A DNA stretch of 64,000 nt, taken from positions 1 to 64,000 of the forward strand of contig NW_025857422.1 in assembly GCF_002878395.1 (NCBI RefSeq). Reading direction: 5' to 3'. Below are positions 36,100 through 47,782 of the stretch, piece by piece (within the stretch, counting starts at the first letter, position 1; the number at the start of each line of letters is the position of its first letter). A model generated the notes under the pieces. It had not been told where the DNA came from and made no database searches. It saw nothing but the letters and a program-made list of their open reading frames with translations. Source of the DNA: Capsicum annuum. Taxonomy: Eukaryota > Streptophyta > Magnoliopsida > Solanales > Solanaceae. Made by a program: the position numbers and the translations under genes.

Positions 36100-36584
36100 G
36101 TGGAGGTCAGCACTAGAATTGGTTGTACGCTTTACCATCCCATCATGAGAAAAAGGATTCACCAGATGTTGTTACCGGTGTGATTCGTGTCTTTTGTCTT
36201 GATATTAATGTGTTGTTATACCCTGGGTCAAATTTCTTTTATGTGACCCCACTAAGTGCAATGAATTTTGAAGTAGGTCTTAAAAAGCTTTCTAAGCCCT
36301 TCTTAGTTTCAACCCCAGTGGGTGAGTGAGTTGTTGCCAAGAAGATCTATAGAAAGTGTCTTATTATTGTCCTTCATAAAATCATGTTAGAAGACTTAAT
36401 AGAGTTCGATGTGGTCAACTTTGATGTTATTCTTGGTATAGATTGGCTTCATTCCTATTATACATCCATAGATTATCACACCCGAGTGGTTAAGTTTTAG
36501 TTTCCAAATGAGCCAGTCTTTAAGTGGAAAGGTAATTCGGTGTCTCCCAAGAGTCATTTCATATCTTATTGAAAAGCAAGAAAT
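36100..36584 (+). pseudogene. Aspartic protease of element G, catalytic Asp lost
   Basis: The frame at 36123-36329 reads FCLDINVLLYPGSNFFYVTP, where DPGS is YPGS, so the catalytic aspartate is tyrosine. After a stop it goes on as FDVVNFDVILGIDWLHSYYT to about 36480 and GNSVSPKSHFISY. Confidence 0.82.
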
Positions 36585-37440
36585 TTGATATCAAAAGGGT
36601 GTATCTATCATCTAGTTCGAGTCAAAGACCCCAAGTCTGTGACTCCAATAGTTCAGTCAGTTCGTATAGTCTATGAGCTTCCTGGGGTTTTTCCTAAAGA
36701 TTTGCCAAGGGTACTACCCGATTGGGAAATAGAATTTGGTATTGACCTTCTTCCAGATACTCAGCCTATCTCCATTCATCCACATTGAATGGATCCAGCT
36801 AAGTTTAAATATTTAAAAGAGCAACTTAAAACCTCTTAGATAAAGATTTCATAAGGCCCAGTATCTCTCCATAGAGAGCTCCCATCCTATTCGTGCAAAA
36901 GAAAGATGGTTTTTAGCGAATGTGCATTGACTTTCATCAGCTAAATAAAGTCACAATCAAAAATAAATATCCTTTTCCTAGGATTGATGACTTATTTGAC
37001 CAACTCCAAGGTGTAAGTTACTTCTCAAAAATAGACCTTAGATCTGGCTATCATCAGCTTAGAGTAAGGGAATGTGATATCCAAAGACAACTTTTAGAAC
37101 CTGTTATGGTCATTTTGAGTTTGTAGTCATGTCCTTCGGATTGACAAATGCCCTGGAAACTTTCATGGACTTGATGAACAGAGTGTTTAGACATGTTTTT
37201 CATAATCTTTATCGATGATATTCTTTTCTATTCTCGTAGTAAGGATGATCATACAGACCATCTTAGAATTGTGTTGTAAACTCTTAGAGATCACCAGTTG
37301 TTCGCCAAATTTAGAAAATATGAATTTTGGCTAATATGAATAGCTTTCCTTGGTCATATTATTTCTAGTAATAGAATTAGAGTTGATCCCCAAAGGACAT
37401 AAGCAGTAAGAAACTAGCCTAGACCTATCTCTCCATCAGA
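36585..37440 (+). pseudogene. Reverse transcriptase of element G (broken)
   Basis: Motifs are spread over several frames: [19 protein letters not shown] and [17 protein letters not shown] (36585-36788), [20 protein letters not shown] with [20 protein letters not shown] (36920-37126), and [24 protein letters not shown] at 37208-37219 is intact. Frameshifts lie near 36800-36900 and 37090-37190. RT would copy element RNA. Confidence 0.87.
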
Positions 37441-38250
37441 TATCAGAAGTTTCTTAAATTTAGCTAGATATTACAAATATTTTTTAGGGTTTTTCTTCTA
37501 TTGCATACCCTATGTCTAGATTGACTTATAATAAAGTTAAGTTTCAGTGGTCAGATTCCTATAAGAAGAACTTTTAGGAGTTAAAGACTCAACTAACTTC
37601 AGACCCAGTTTTAGCGCTACCTGATAGAACAGATGGTTTTATTGTCTATTGTAATGCTTCTAGAATTGGTCTGGGTTGTGTTTTGATATAGAGAGGCAAG
37701 GTCATAGCCTATGCCTCTATATAACTTAAGCCTCATGAAAAGCACTACCCTACCCATGATCTTGAATTAGCTATTGTTGTGTTTGCTTTGAAAATCTGGA
37801 GGCGCTATCTTGATGGGGTGCATGTTGACGTGTTCACAATCACAAAATCTTGCAATATGTTTTTACTCAGAGGGAGTTAAATCTTCATCAGAGAAGGTAG
37901 TTATAGTTGTTGAAATATTATGACATGATTATGCTATACCATTCGGGAAAAGCCAACGTAGTGGCAGACACCCTTAGTAGACTGTGTATGGACAGTATTT
38001 CTCATATGGAGAATAATAAGAGGGAACTAGTTTGGGAAGTTCATCGGTTAGCTAGATTGGGTGTGAGGTTGGTTGACTCAGCTGAAGGAAATATTTGGGT
38101 TCAAAGTATCTCAAAACCTTCTCTACTTTTTGAAGTGAAAGAGAAGCGGGATAAGGATTCAAGTTTGGTCAAAATAAAAGGTATGGTAAAAGACCAAAAT
38201 ATAGATATTTTCTCCCAAAGGGAAGATGGTGTGTTGAGATAACAGAGTAG
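37441..38250 (+). pseudogene. RNase H and linker of element G, catalytic Asp lost
   Basis: The plus strand reads [19 protein letters not shown]; the family has CDAS, so the catalytic aspartate codon (37653-37655) now codes for asparagine. Next come KVIAYASI and [16 protein letters not shown], then YHSGKANVVADTLSRLCMDS in the open frame at 37907-38242, which also holds the linker to integrase. Confidence 0.83.
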
Positions 38251-39340
38251 ATTGTTTGTTCTATGTGCTGACGATTTGATTCAGTGGATTATGGAAGAAG
38301 TACATGGTGTGCGTTACTTTATTCATCTAGTAGCCACCAAAATGTACCATAATTTGTGGGAAGTCTATTGTGGGAAATCTAACTAACTTGCATAATTTGT
38401 AGCTAAGTGTGTGACTTGTCATTAGGTTAAGGTAGAGCACCAACAACCTAGCAACACTTTGTAGGAGTTTGGTATTCCCACTTAGAAGCGGGAAGAGGTG
38501 AATATGGACTTTGTGACTGGATTACCCCATTCACGTCGACAACATGATTCAATTTGGGTTATTGTAGATAGATTGACCAAATCATCCCTTTATTACCAGT
38601 TCACATGTTATTCATAGCTAAATATTATGCTAAGCTATATATTATAGAGTTAGTTAGATTGCATGGAATTCCCTAGTCGATCATCTCAGATAGGGGTACT
38701 CAGTTTACCACTCAGTTTTAGAAAGCCTTTCGGAGGGTCTTGGTACCCAAGTCTATCTTAGTTCATCTTTTTATCCGCAAATAGATGGTCAGGTAGAGAA
38801 CACCATTCAAACCTTAGAGGATATGTTGAGGGCATATGTTATTGATTTCAAAGGTAGTTGGGATGACCACTTATCATTGATCGAGTTTTCCTATAATAAC
38901 AGTCTCTATTCTAGTATTCAGATGGCCCCGTTTAAGGCTCATCATGGGTGGAGATATAGATCACCATTCGGTTGGTTCAAAGTGGGTGAGGCCGCTTTGA
39001 TTAGGCCAGATATGGTGTTTGAAGCCATGGATTAAGTTTAGTTGATTCGAGAAAGATTGAAAGCATACTAGAGTTGTCTGAAATCTTATGCAGACGTAAG
39101 AAGAAGAGATCTTACGTTTGAAGTAGATGATCTTATGTATTTGAAGGTTTCACCCATGAAGGGGGTGAAGAGGTTTGGCAAAAAGGGAAAGCTTAGTCCC
39201 CGATATGTGGGTCCCCACAGGATGTTGAGATGTGTGGAAAAGGTAGCATATGAGCTTGAGCTACCCACAGACTTGTCACCATTTTATCCAGTGTTTCATG
39301 TGTCCTTACTAAAGAAGTGCATGGACGATTCAGACATTGT
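38251..39340 (+). pseudogene. Integrase of element G (broken)
   Basis: The zinc-binding region at about 38290-38440 ends with CVTCHXVKVEH, keeping its CxxC pair. The core reads MDFVTGLPHSRRQHDSIWVI and VDRLTKS near 38505-38590, keeping the first aspartate, then breaks into other frames; SDRGTQF-like codons lie near 38685-38705 and the GQ.E region near 38785-38800. Later parts are MLRAYVIDFKGSWDDHLSLI (38823-39035) and VSPMKGVKRFGKKGKLSPRY (39135-39330). Confidence 0.83.
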
Positions 39341-39560
39341 ATTCCCACTAGAAAGCACAGATATTCAGAATAGCCTTTCATAAGAAGAAGTTCCAGTACA
39401 GATTCTTGATCATTAGACCCGTAGACTAAGGAAAAAAAAGTTCCCTTGGTCAAAGTTCTACGGCGAAATTAGTCCGTTGAGGATGAAACTTGGGAAAAAG
39501 AAGCATACATGTGTACCAAATATCCTCACCTTTTCTTCACGAACTCAAATTCAGCTTAAG
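39341..39560 (+). pseudogene. Chromodomain of element G (broken)
   Basis: EEVPVQILDH at about 39388-39417, then a stop and RRLRKK; after a frameshift in an A-run, VPLVKVLRRN, a stop, and ETWEKEAYMCTKYPHLFFTN to about 39550. The family pattern is clear despite two stops and one frameshift. Confidence 0.78.
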
Positions 39561-39769
39561 GTAACAGTCCTCCTTAATTCTATTCTTTTCTAGTCTCAGA
39601 TTCAGCTATATAGTGATCTTAATGAAAATTCATGCATTCACAAATTAGTTCAGTCGCTCAATATGAGTTAGATTAGATCCATTCATGTAGTTTGTTTCAG
39701 TTGAGCATGCTCCCATATAGCCTCAGTCCCTCAGTATCTTCAATTTAATTAGTCTCATTCAAGGACGAA

Positions 39770-39789
39770 TGTTCCCAAGGGGTATATAT
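39770..39789 (+). other. Polypurine tract of element G
   Basis: GGACGAATGTTCCCAAGGGG (39765-39784) and TATAT directly before TGTAATACC. The same arrangement precedes the 3' LTRs of A and B. Confidence 0.8.
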
Positions 39790-42299
39790 TGTAATACCTC
39801 GTACTTTTCCTAGCTTAGTTTAGCTCCTAGTATGTTAAGGGACAATTTGGAAAATGTATAACTCTGGATACATATGGAATTTTCCAGTTCTAGGCCCACC
39901 AAATGGTACATAAATGAATCAGCTTTCCAACGATACCAATTTTTCCTCAATCCTATACTCGGTTAAGAAGTTATGATGATTCTATTGAAAGTAGTAGAAT
40001 ACCGTGATAAGCATCGCATCACGGTGAAGGACAAATTTGCAATGGTTTGATTTCTAGTGGAGCATCGCGATTAACCCACGTCGTGGAGAAATTCTAGTTC
40101 CCATTCATCTCTTTACAGTAGCTCAACGCGATTTGTCTGTATCACGTTAAAATTCCCAATTGGACAGACACCGCATCATGGTGGAGTGCAAAATGGCACT
40201 CGTCCTTTTTGAGTGACGCAACACGATTACACCGCGTCGCGCCAGAGCCCAAAATGGCATTCATCCTTTTTCCAGTGAGCCACCGCGATAGCGGCGCATC
40301 GTGGTGGTATGTGAAATTGAAATTTTTCCAGTTCTGAGTAATTTTTACAAAGGGCAATCTAGTCAATTTTCCAAGACCCAAATCTTGAAAAACAAGGAAT
40401 TTAACCTATTCTAAGCATTATATGCATACTTTCCACATAATTACTCTCCAGGAAATCCTAGAACATTAACTCTTAATCCCCAAGAAATCCAAATTCCACT
40501 ATTTTTTTCCAAGATAACTCAAAATTAAAGATTCCCAATTCAAGAACTTCAAGAATCAATCTTCAAGAGAATAACTTGGAACTCAAAGTTCAAGCACCTT
40601 TATCAATTTCATCAATTAAGGTATGTAGGGTTTTCAACAAGGATAATTCTTTCATCCTTGTGCCTAAAATTATTTTTAAAGTTGATTTTTACATGAAATT
40701 ATATGAATTTTAGTTTAGGGTTTATACCCACTTATTATTATTTGTAGATTATGAGATTCTGAGAGATTTAGATGATGAATAGCATGTCTACTTTCGTATT
40801 TTCTGCGTATTATAGTAATTTCCAGATTTAGAATTGAATTATCAATATTTTTATTATCAAGCATGAACTTTATGATGATTTATCATGAAATAGATGACTG
40901 GGTTATTAGCCCTCGTTTGAATGTTGTTATTTCAAGAAGGTTATGCTATTAAGCATCCCATGATTTGTATATTCTTATTTTTGAACAAAGATTTGATCTA
41001 TTGATCTCAGTTTAGATGTGGAATCCACTTTATAGATTTAACTATAGTTTACAGTAAATAAATTCATAAGAGATTTTCATTGTAAACCCTTATAGTAGTT
41101 TTAAAATTGGATTTCATATAGAATGAGCATACAGATTAAAGGGAGTAGTATTTAGCACCGAGTTGGGTATGTATACATACCCCAAAACTATGAGCCAATG
41201 TAGGTACAAATTATTAGATTATTCCCATTTCTATATGGATGACAGTTATAGATGTGATCACATAGATTAGGTTATACTCATTGGTAAGAGTATGACAACT
41301 CTCCCCAATATGAGGTTTTCCCATCAGGGAACTAGACGTTGGACACTATGATAGCTCATATAGCGTATGTCGTTTGAAGAACCTCCCTAACAGTAAAGAC
41401 TTGCAAAATAGTTTTTAAAAGTATTTCCCTACAGCCTAATAGCAAATACTTATCGAACAACTTTTAGAAACTAAGTGTAAAGGTCACAATTTTATTTAGA
41501 TATTGGTTTATGTATGACATAAGCAATGAAATTTCAGATTTTAGTTTACAGATATAGAAGTGAGTCCTTTCTACACTTAGACAGCATGATTTAAAGACAG
41601 AATACCAGTATAGCTTTTAGAAACTAAATGTTATGACACACTAGATTTATTCATCATGTTTTATTATTCATGAGTATGATTTTTAGTTTTCAGATATTCC
41701 AGCTTATATTAGTCATCTACATTTAGCTGTATTATTTTATAAATATGATGATGTTGAGATACTATTTTATGTATGCATTCACCCTCATATACTCAATATA
41801 ATCTAGAAGTATTGTCCACATATACATCTATGTGCTATATTGTCTCATAATGTAGGTTCAGCTGCTCAGTTTTAGCAACGTGAGTGATTTAGAGCATCTC
41901 TATCTGCATCCCAATAGTTGGTGATTCCTCATAGTTTGGGTATAAGTTATTCAAAAAAATTTCAGCTTATTAGTATAGATGATTCAGTATTTTTAGACTG
42001 TTCGAGTCAGCTAGGGGCTTGTCCCAGTGGCTCTCTAGTTATTAGTAGTAAAGGCTTGTCAGAGTGCTAGATGTGATACAGATTTCCAGTATTACTTTTT
42101 CAAACTTTGAGTATAACATTTTCAGATATTATATTCAGATAATTTTAGCTTAGATCAGATAGACTTTCGTATTGATTTTGTGATTATATTTCTCTATTAT
42201 GAGTTTCATACTTAGTAGAAGGATTACAATGTTAGCTTAAGCCTACTCGTAGTCTTAAGCATCGTATAAGGTATCAGGACTCATTTTGGGGGCGTTACA
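39790..42299 (+). repeat. 3' LTR of element G
   Basis: TGTAATACCTC at the start and GGGGGCGTTACA at the end, 2.5 kb, aligned with 32287-34743; it is longer by a block near 41900-41960 absent from the other copy. The CpG-rich word cluster is at 40005-40315. No credible ORF. Confidence 0.93.
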
Positions 42300-42304
42300 C
42301 GCGT
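42300..42304. repeat. Right target-site duplication of element G
   Basis: CGCGT, partner of CATGT at 32282-32286. Confidence 0.65.
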
Positions 42305-44024
42305 GTTCCATTAGATCCATAGAATATTGCATACCTACAGACATAACAACTATTGGATCGAGAATGTAGAGAAACTGAATAAGCTAGATTTACTTCAGAT
42401 ACAGAGTTAACTCAGCAAGGTAGACTAGTCAAGCCTAGACAGGTTGTTGATCTTTGAGTTATATAGGCAGAGATCTATTTATTTCGGCATATCATCACTT
42501 ATAACTATACGAGGGGGATGATAAAGATCTGGGTTATGTTGAGCCAATTGTGTCTGGAGCCATTGTTCCTCATGCTTTTTTACCCCTAATGTGAAGTTTG
42601 ATATTACTAGTGCTCAGATCTAACTGTTGAATCTGAAGGGCGTATTTTTGGTTTCATCTAAGGATAATACATACACCTTACACATTTTCTTAGGATCTGC
42701 ACATCTTATACTATTCCAGGGGTTGATCAAAAAGTATTGAGATTAAGGTTGTTCCTATTTTATTTTACAAGAGAAGCATCACTGTGGTTAGGGGAACTTC
42801 CAAGAGGATCTATCACTACTTGGAATGAGTTGAAGAAATAGTTTCTAAGAAAATTCTTCCCTTTTGCACAGATGCTACAGTTGAAGGATGAAATTTATAA
42901 CTTTAGGCAGTTACCTACAGAATCTAGGTATGAGGTGTAGTTTTAATTTAAGAAGAAGTTGAGCATGGTACTAAATCACAGAATTAGAGGATCTAACTTA
43001 TAAAGAATATTTTATAGATCACTGAATGATAGTTCAAGAGCTATGGTAGATACTATTCAGGAGGAGCATTTATGCATTTTCATTGGGATGTTATGCAGGA
43101 AATACTGGATAATATTTTTCTGACCAATAGGGGTTGGCATACTAAAGATTTAGAATATGGTGGTGGTATATATATTATTAGAGTAACAAATACTTATGAA
43201 GCAGCAAATGATATGGTAGCACAAGAGGTTGCACAGCTTTGTACACATCTTGGGTTTCTTGTAAAGCAATTTGAATCATTGAGTGCTGAGAAGGTGAATG
43301 CAGTTGTAGCATGAGGGTCTATTTCAAAACCATTCAAGATTGAATTTGAAGAAGAAGAAAAGTATCTTTATCGTACATTGGAGGATTTCCAAGCTCAAGG
43401 GCAAGGTAATCAAGGTCAAAACTATTATAATGATTGATACAGAGATAGAAATAGATATAGAGATGGTTATTAGTGGTGTAAAGATGACTAGAAGGAGAAT
43501 ATTGACAAGTATATTCCACCAGGTAGTCGAGATCTAGAGTCTAGAATGGAGGAACCTTTGTCTAAGCTGGTCAAAGGGAAAAAAAGTCAAGAGAATTGCC
43601 TAAAGGATATCAAAGCTAATTTGTCAAGATTAAACTATAAAGTTGAGTCACATGCTACAGAAATCAACCATTTGGAGCAATAATTTGGTCATAAGTAAGC
43701 CACAGTAAATCAGAGATAGCCTGGCACTCTTCTAAACAATACAATGGTAAGACCTAGAAATGATAGCCAATGGCATGCCATTACCACTCGGAGTGGTAAA
43801 GTCACTATAGATCCACCTGTACCCACTGTTGATGAGCAAAAGAATGATGATGAGTTGGTTGATGTGGGGAGTAGTATCAAGAAGAATGATAGAGAAGAGA
43901 CGGCTATAGAGTCTATACTAAAGCCCATTCAAAGACCTCTTCCTCCGTTTCCTCAAAGGCTAAAAAATAAACAAAAAGAAGGTAAGTATTAAAAAAAATT
44001 CTAGGTTAAAACAGTTTGTTGCCA
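42305..44024 (+). pseudogene. gag of element D, main part (broken)
   Basis: Resumes the frame cut by G (VPLDP). The gypsy gag core at 42770-43060 reads LRLFLFYFTREASLWLGELP, RGSITTWNELKK, a stop, FLRKFFPFAQMLQLKDEIYN and FRQLPTESRYEV, matching the retrotransposon gag family. Then come a low-complexity stretch, a coiled-coil-like segment (about 43540-43680, SRMEEPLSKLVKG...) and HAITTRSGKV (43744-43992), typical just before the Athila protease. Stops and frameshifts are scattered through it. A separate zinc knuckle is not visible. Confidence 0.83.
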
Positions 44025-44983
44025 ACATACCACTTGTAGAGGTATTGGAGCAGATGCCAGGATATACAAAATATATAACGGATTTGATCACCAAAAAGAG
44101 GTCAGTCAGTTATGAGCCAATCGACAATATTCATCATTGCAGTGCAGTAGTTACTAGATCTTTGGTAAAGAAGAAGGATAATCCTAGTGCTTTCATAATA
44201 CCATGTACTATTGGGTCTTTCAACTTCACTCGAGCATTATGTTATTTAGGGGATAGCATCAACCTCATGCCATTTTCCGCATTCAAGCAGTTGGGGTTAG
44301 GAGGTCCCAAACCAACTACCATGAGACTAGTAATGGATGACAGAATAGTAAAGAATCCTATTAGAATCTTTTATGACATTTTGGTAAAAGTGTCTTTTTT
44401 TCTATTTGCTGCTGATTTTGTTATATTTGATTATGAAGTAGACTTTCAAGTCCTAATAATTTTGGGAAGACTATTTTTGGCTACAGGTAAGATGTTGATT
44501 GATCTAGAGAAAGGACATCGGATGTTGAGACTTAATGATGAACATATGACATTCAATGTATGCACATCTATGAAGCATCCTGATGAATTGAGAGTGATAA
44601 CTATGATTGATATATATGATGGGGAGGCCTATTCATTTGGCGATGTTGATGCAGTTACTCTATGGGATGATGATTCTCATGCGATTGTTCCTATTGAAGA
44701 AAGACTGGGTGTTGAATCACTTGTAGCAGTGATCATGAATTTTAACTCTAATGGTATCAAGGAGTATAAGGAGATAGTAAGTGCACTACATGGAAAATTT
44801 TACTATGAGTTTGTACCAAAGAAGCTTGACTTAAATTTGAGGAATAGATCTACTCTACCTGCTCGTCCGTTCATTAAAAAGCCACCGATGTTAGATTTAA
44901 AGTCCCTCTCATCCCACTTGGGATATGCATTTTTAGAGTCTAACAAAACTTTACCGGTTATTATTGTAACTGATCTGAGATAG
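44025..44983 (+). pseudogene. Athila-type protease region of element D, catalytic Asp lost
   Basis: The 312-codon open frame at 44045-44983 is the longest in the window. It includes MPGYTKYITDLITKKR, then SAFIIPCTIGSFNFTRALCY followed by LGDSINLMPFSAFKQLGLG, and VDFQVLIILGRLFLATGKML. In Athila and related elements the active site is CDLGASINLMP; here it reads CYLGDSINLMP, so the catalytic aspartate is tyrosine. The C-terminal half leads into the RT region (SLSSHLGYAFLESNKTLPVI). The size is normal for this polyprotein segment. Confidence 0.87.
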
Positions 44984-45830
44984 TCAGAAGTAGAAGCATT
45001 ATTATCAGTATTGCATAGATTTAAGAGGTCCATTGGATGGTCCTTTGAAAATATTATGGGTATTTTTCCTGGTTTGTTTACTCACAAAATATAACTTGAA
45101 TCAAATTGTGTTCCATCTATTGAACATCAGAGTTGACTCAATTCTCCTATGTCGGAGGTGGTGAAGAAGAAAATAATCAAGTGGTTGGATACTGGTGTAG
45201 TGTATCCCATTACTGATAGCAAGTGGGTCGGTTCGGTACAATGCATTTCGAAGAAAGTCAAAATTACTTTGGTGCCTAATGAGAAGAATGAGCTAGTTCT
45301 TATGAGTCCAGTCACTAGATAGAGAGTGTGCATGGATTACAGAAAATTGAATGCATGGACTTAGAAAGATCATTTTTATATTCCCTTCATGGATCAGATG
45401 TTAGACAGGTTAGCAGGCAAAAGATGGTACTATTTTCTTGATGGGTACTCAGGCTATAATCAGATTAATAGTACACCTGAGGACCAAGAGAAGATGACTT
45501 TTACATGTACTTATGGGACTTTTGTATTCAAACGCATGCCATTTAGGCTATGCAATGCTCCAGCCACATTTTAGAGATGTATGTTGTCAATTTTCTCTAA
45601 TATGGTAGAAGACACCATCGAAGTGTTCATGGATGATTTTTCAGTTATTCGTTATTCTTTCAAAGAGTGCCTAAAGCACTTGGAAAATGCTCTCCAAAGG
45701 TGTGAAGAATAAAACTTGGAACTTAATTAGGAGAATTGCCATTCTATAGTCAAAGAAGGAATTGTGCTTGGGCACAAGATTTCAAAAAAGGCATAGAGGT
45801 TGATCGAGCGAAGATAAAAGTGATTGACAA
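44984..45830 (+). pseudogene. Reverse transcriptase of element D (broken)
   Basis: The frame goes on after a stop at 44981-44983: VEALLSVLHRFKRSIGWSFE, KKKIIKWLDTGVVYPITDSK, VCMDYRKLNAWT, then MDQMLDRLAGKRWYYFLDGY and SGYNQINSTPEDQEKMTFTC (45389-45574). PFRLCNAPATF is followed by a stop, and the catalytic FMDD box (45626-45637) is intact in EVFMDDFSV. About six in-frame stops but few frameshifts give the domain a readable outline. Confidence 0.88.
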
Positions 45831-46500
45831 ATGACCTTGCCTAATTTCAATGAAGGGAATTCAAAGCTAGGGAATGCAGGCTTTTATAGGAGATTTATCA
45901 AGGATTTCTCAAAGATTGCTAATCCTCTTTGCAAGCTTCTTGAGAAGGAGATAAAATTTAATTTTGATGATGTATGTAAGAAGGTTTTTGAAAGCCTAAA
46001 ACAGAAGTTGGTGTCTGCACCAATCATTGTGTCTCCTGATTGGTCCTTACCCTTTAAGATTATGTGTGACTCTAGTGAATTAGCTTTAGAGGCTATACTA
46101 GGCTGGCGGAAAGAAAAGATCCTTCACCCTATCTACTATGATAGTAAGGCACTAAATTTGGCTTAAAAGAACCATACCGTGACGAAGCAAGAGTTTTTGG
46201 CAGTAGGTTTTTCCTTCAAAAAGTTTAGATCTTACCTAATTGGGACAAAGGTAAGTGTACGCATTGATCATGCAACATTTAGATACCTAATTTCTAAATA
46301 TGATGCAAAGCCATGGCTTATTAGGTGGGTGCTTCTGCTACAAGAATTTAAATTTGAGGTAAAGGACAGAAAAGGCACAGAAAATCAAGTGTAGATCACT
46401 TATCTAGACTGGAGGAGAAAGGGATGCAGAATATTGCAACTGGGTTGGAGATTGATGACATTTTTCCAGATGAGCAAATATTAGTAGCTTTCCAAGATTG
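45831..46500 (+). pseudogene. RNase H of element D (broken)
   Basis: The plus strand reads GFYRRFIKDFSKIANPLCKL, LKQKLVSAPIIVSPDWSLPF and KIMCDSSELALEAILGWRKE (45831-46166). The family has CDASD; the first aspartate is kept and the following residues are changed. After a stop come [20 protein letters not shown] and [15 protein letters not shown] (46179-46394), the normal end of the domain. Confidence 0.86.
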
Positions 46501-47782
46501 AATTCCATGGTTTACAGATTATGCAAAGTACTTAGCCACTGATCTAGTTCTAGAAGATCTTTTGTATCAGCAAAGAAAGAAGTTTATGCATGAGGTAAGG
46601 AAATTTTTTCGGGATGAACCTTATTTATTCAGGATTTATATAAATGGAGTCATTCGTAGGTGTATACCAGAGGTGGAGATGATGAGCATAATTGAGTCTT
46701 GTCATTCCTCACCAGTTGGGGGTCATCATAGAGGGGTTCGCACTGCTCATAAAATTCTACAATATGGCTATTATTGGACACCTATATACAAAGATGCTTA
46801 TGATTATGATTCTGCATACGACTAATGTCAACAACAAGCTACGATTTCTAGAAGACATGAACTTTCTATGACTCTTATTTTCCAAGTTGAATTCTTTGAT
46901 GTATGAGTCATAGACTTCATGGGACCATTTGTAACTTTGTGTGTCCTGAAGTATATACTTGTAGCAGTTGATTATGTTTAAAAGTGGGTGGAAGCCATTT
47001 CATTTCCTAACAATAAAGCAAGAAGTGTCACTGCATTCTTGAGAAAGAATATATTTTCTTTATTTGGCATGTCGTGAGCTATTATTAGTGATGGAGGTTC
47101 ACATTTTTTCAATCATCTATTTAACATTAAAAAATATCGAGTGAAACATAGCATGGCAACACCATATAATTTGCAAACTAGTGGACAAGTTGAAGTGTCC
47201 AATAGAGAAATCAAGTTCATCTTGGCGAAGACTGTGAATGCCAATAGGATTGAATGGGCAAGAAAGTTAGATAATGCGTTGTGGGGTTACCTCACCATTT
47301 TAAAAAAAACCATAGGTAAACCATAGTATCTAGTGCATGGCAAGTCTTTCCACTTGCCAATTGAGCTTGAGCATAAGGCATTATGGGTATTAAAGAATCT
47401 AAATTTAGATTGGCAAAAAGCATCCAAGTCAAGGTTGAATGAGATCAAGGAGTTGGATGAATTTTGGATATGGGTATATGAAATTTCATCACTTTACAAA
47501 GAAAAGATGAAGCTACATCACAGCCACAAGATTGAGAAGAGAGTATTTGACAAGGGCGATCAGGTGTTTCTTTATCAATCTAAACTTCATTTATTTTTAG
47601 GTAAGTTAAGGTCAAGGTGGTGCGGCCCATACACCATTTTAAAAGTTTATCCCTATGGTAGTTTAGAATTAAAGAAGGATGGTGAGTCCCCGTTTAAGTT
47701 AAACGAGCAAAATGTGAAGCACTATGTGGGAAATATTGAAGAAGTCAATGAAGTTGCTGATATTGACCTTGACAAAAACTAA
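46501..47782 (+). pseudogene. Integrase of element D (broken, DDE residues readable)
   Basis: The zinc-binding part at 46562-46825 reads SIIESCHSSPVGGHHRGVRT and AHKILQYGYYWTPIYKDAYD. The core at about 46880-47330 shows VIDFMGPFV, LVAVDYV, IISDGGSHFF and SGQVEVSNREIKFILAKTVN, so the D, D, E triad can be read across stops. The C-terminal part at 47333-47782 is open for 149 codons (HGKSFHLPIELEHKALWVLK, FLGKLRSRWCGPYTILKVYP) and ends at a normal-looking stop. Confidence 0.87.

Larger units (their letters stand above)
32287..42299 (+). mobile_element. Ty3/gypsy chromovirus element G, plus strand, inside gag of D
   Basis: Complete structure of 10.0 kb: 5' LTR 32287-34743, primer site 34748-34759, gag from 34954, protease, RT, RNase H, integrase, chromodomain to about 39550, polypurine tract about 39778-39789, and 3' LTR 39790-42299. 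Insertion in D is shown by the decayed 5-base duplication and by the gag frame of D on both sides. The Tekay/Del-like type follows from the chromodomain, primer and long LTRs. Protein regions are heavily interrupted. Confidence 0.93.
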
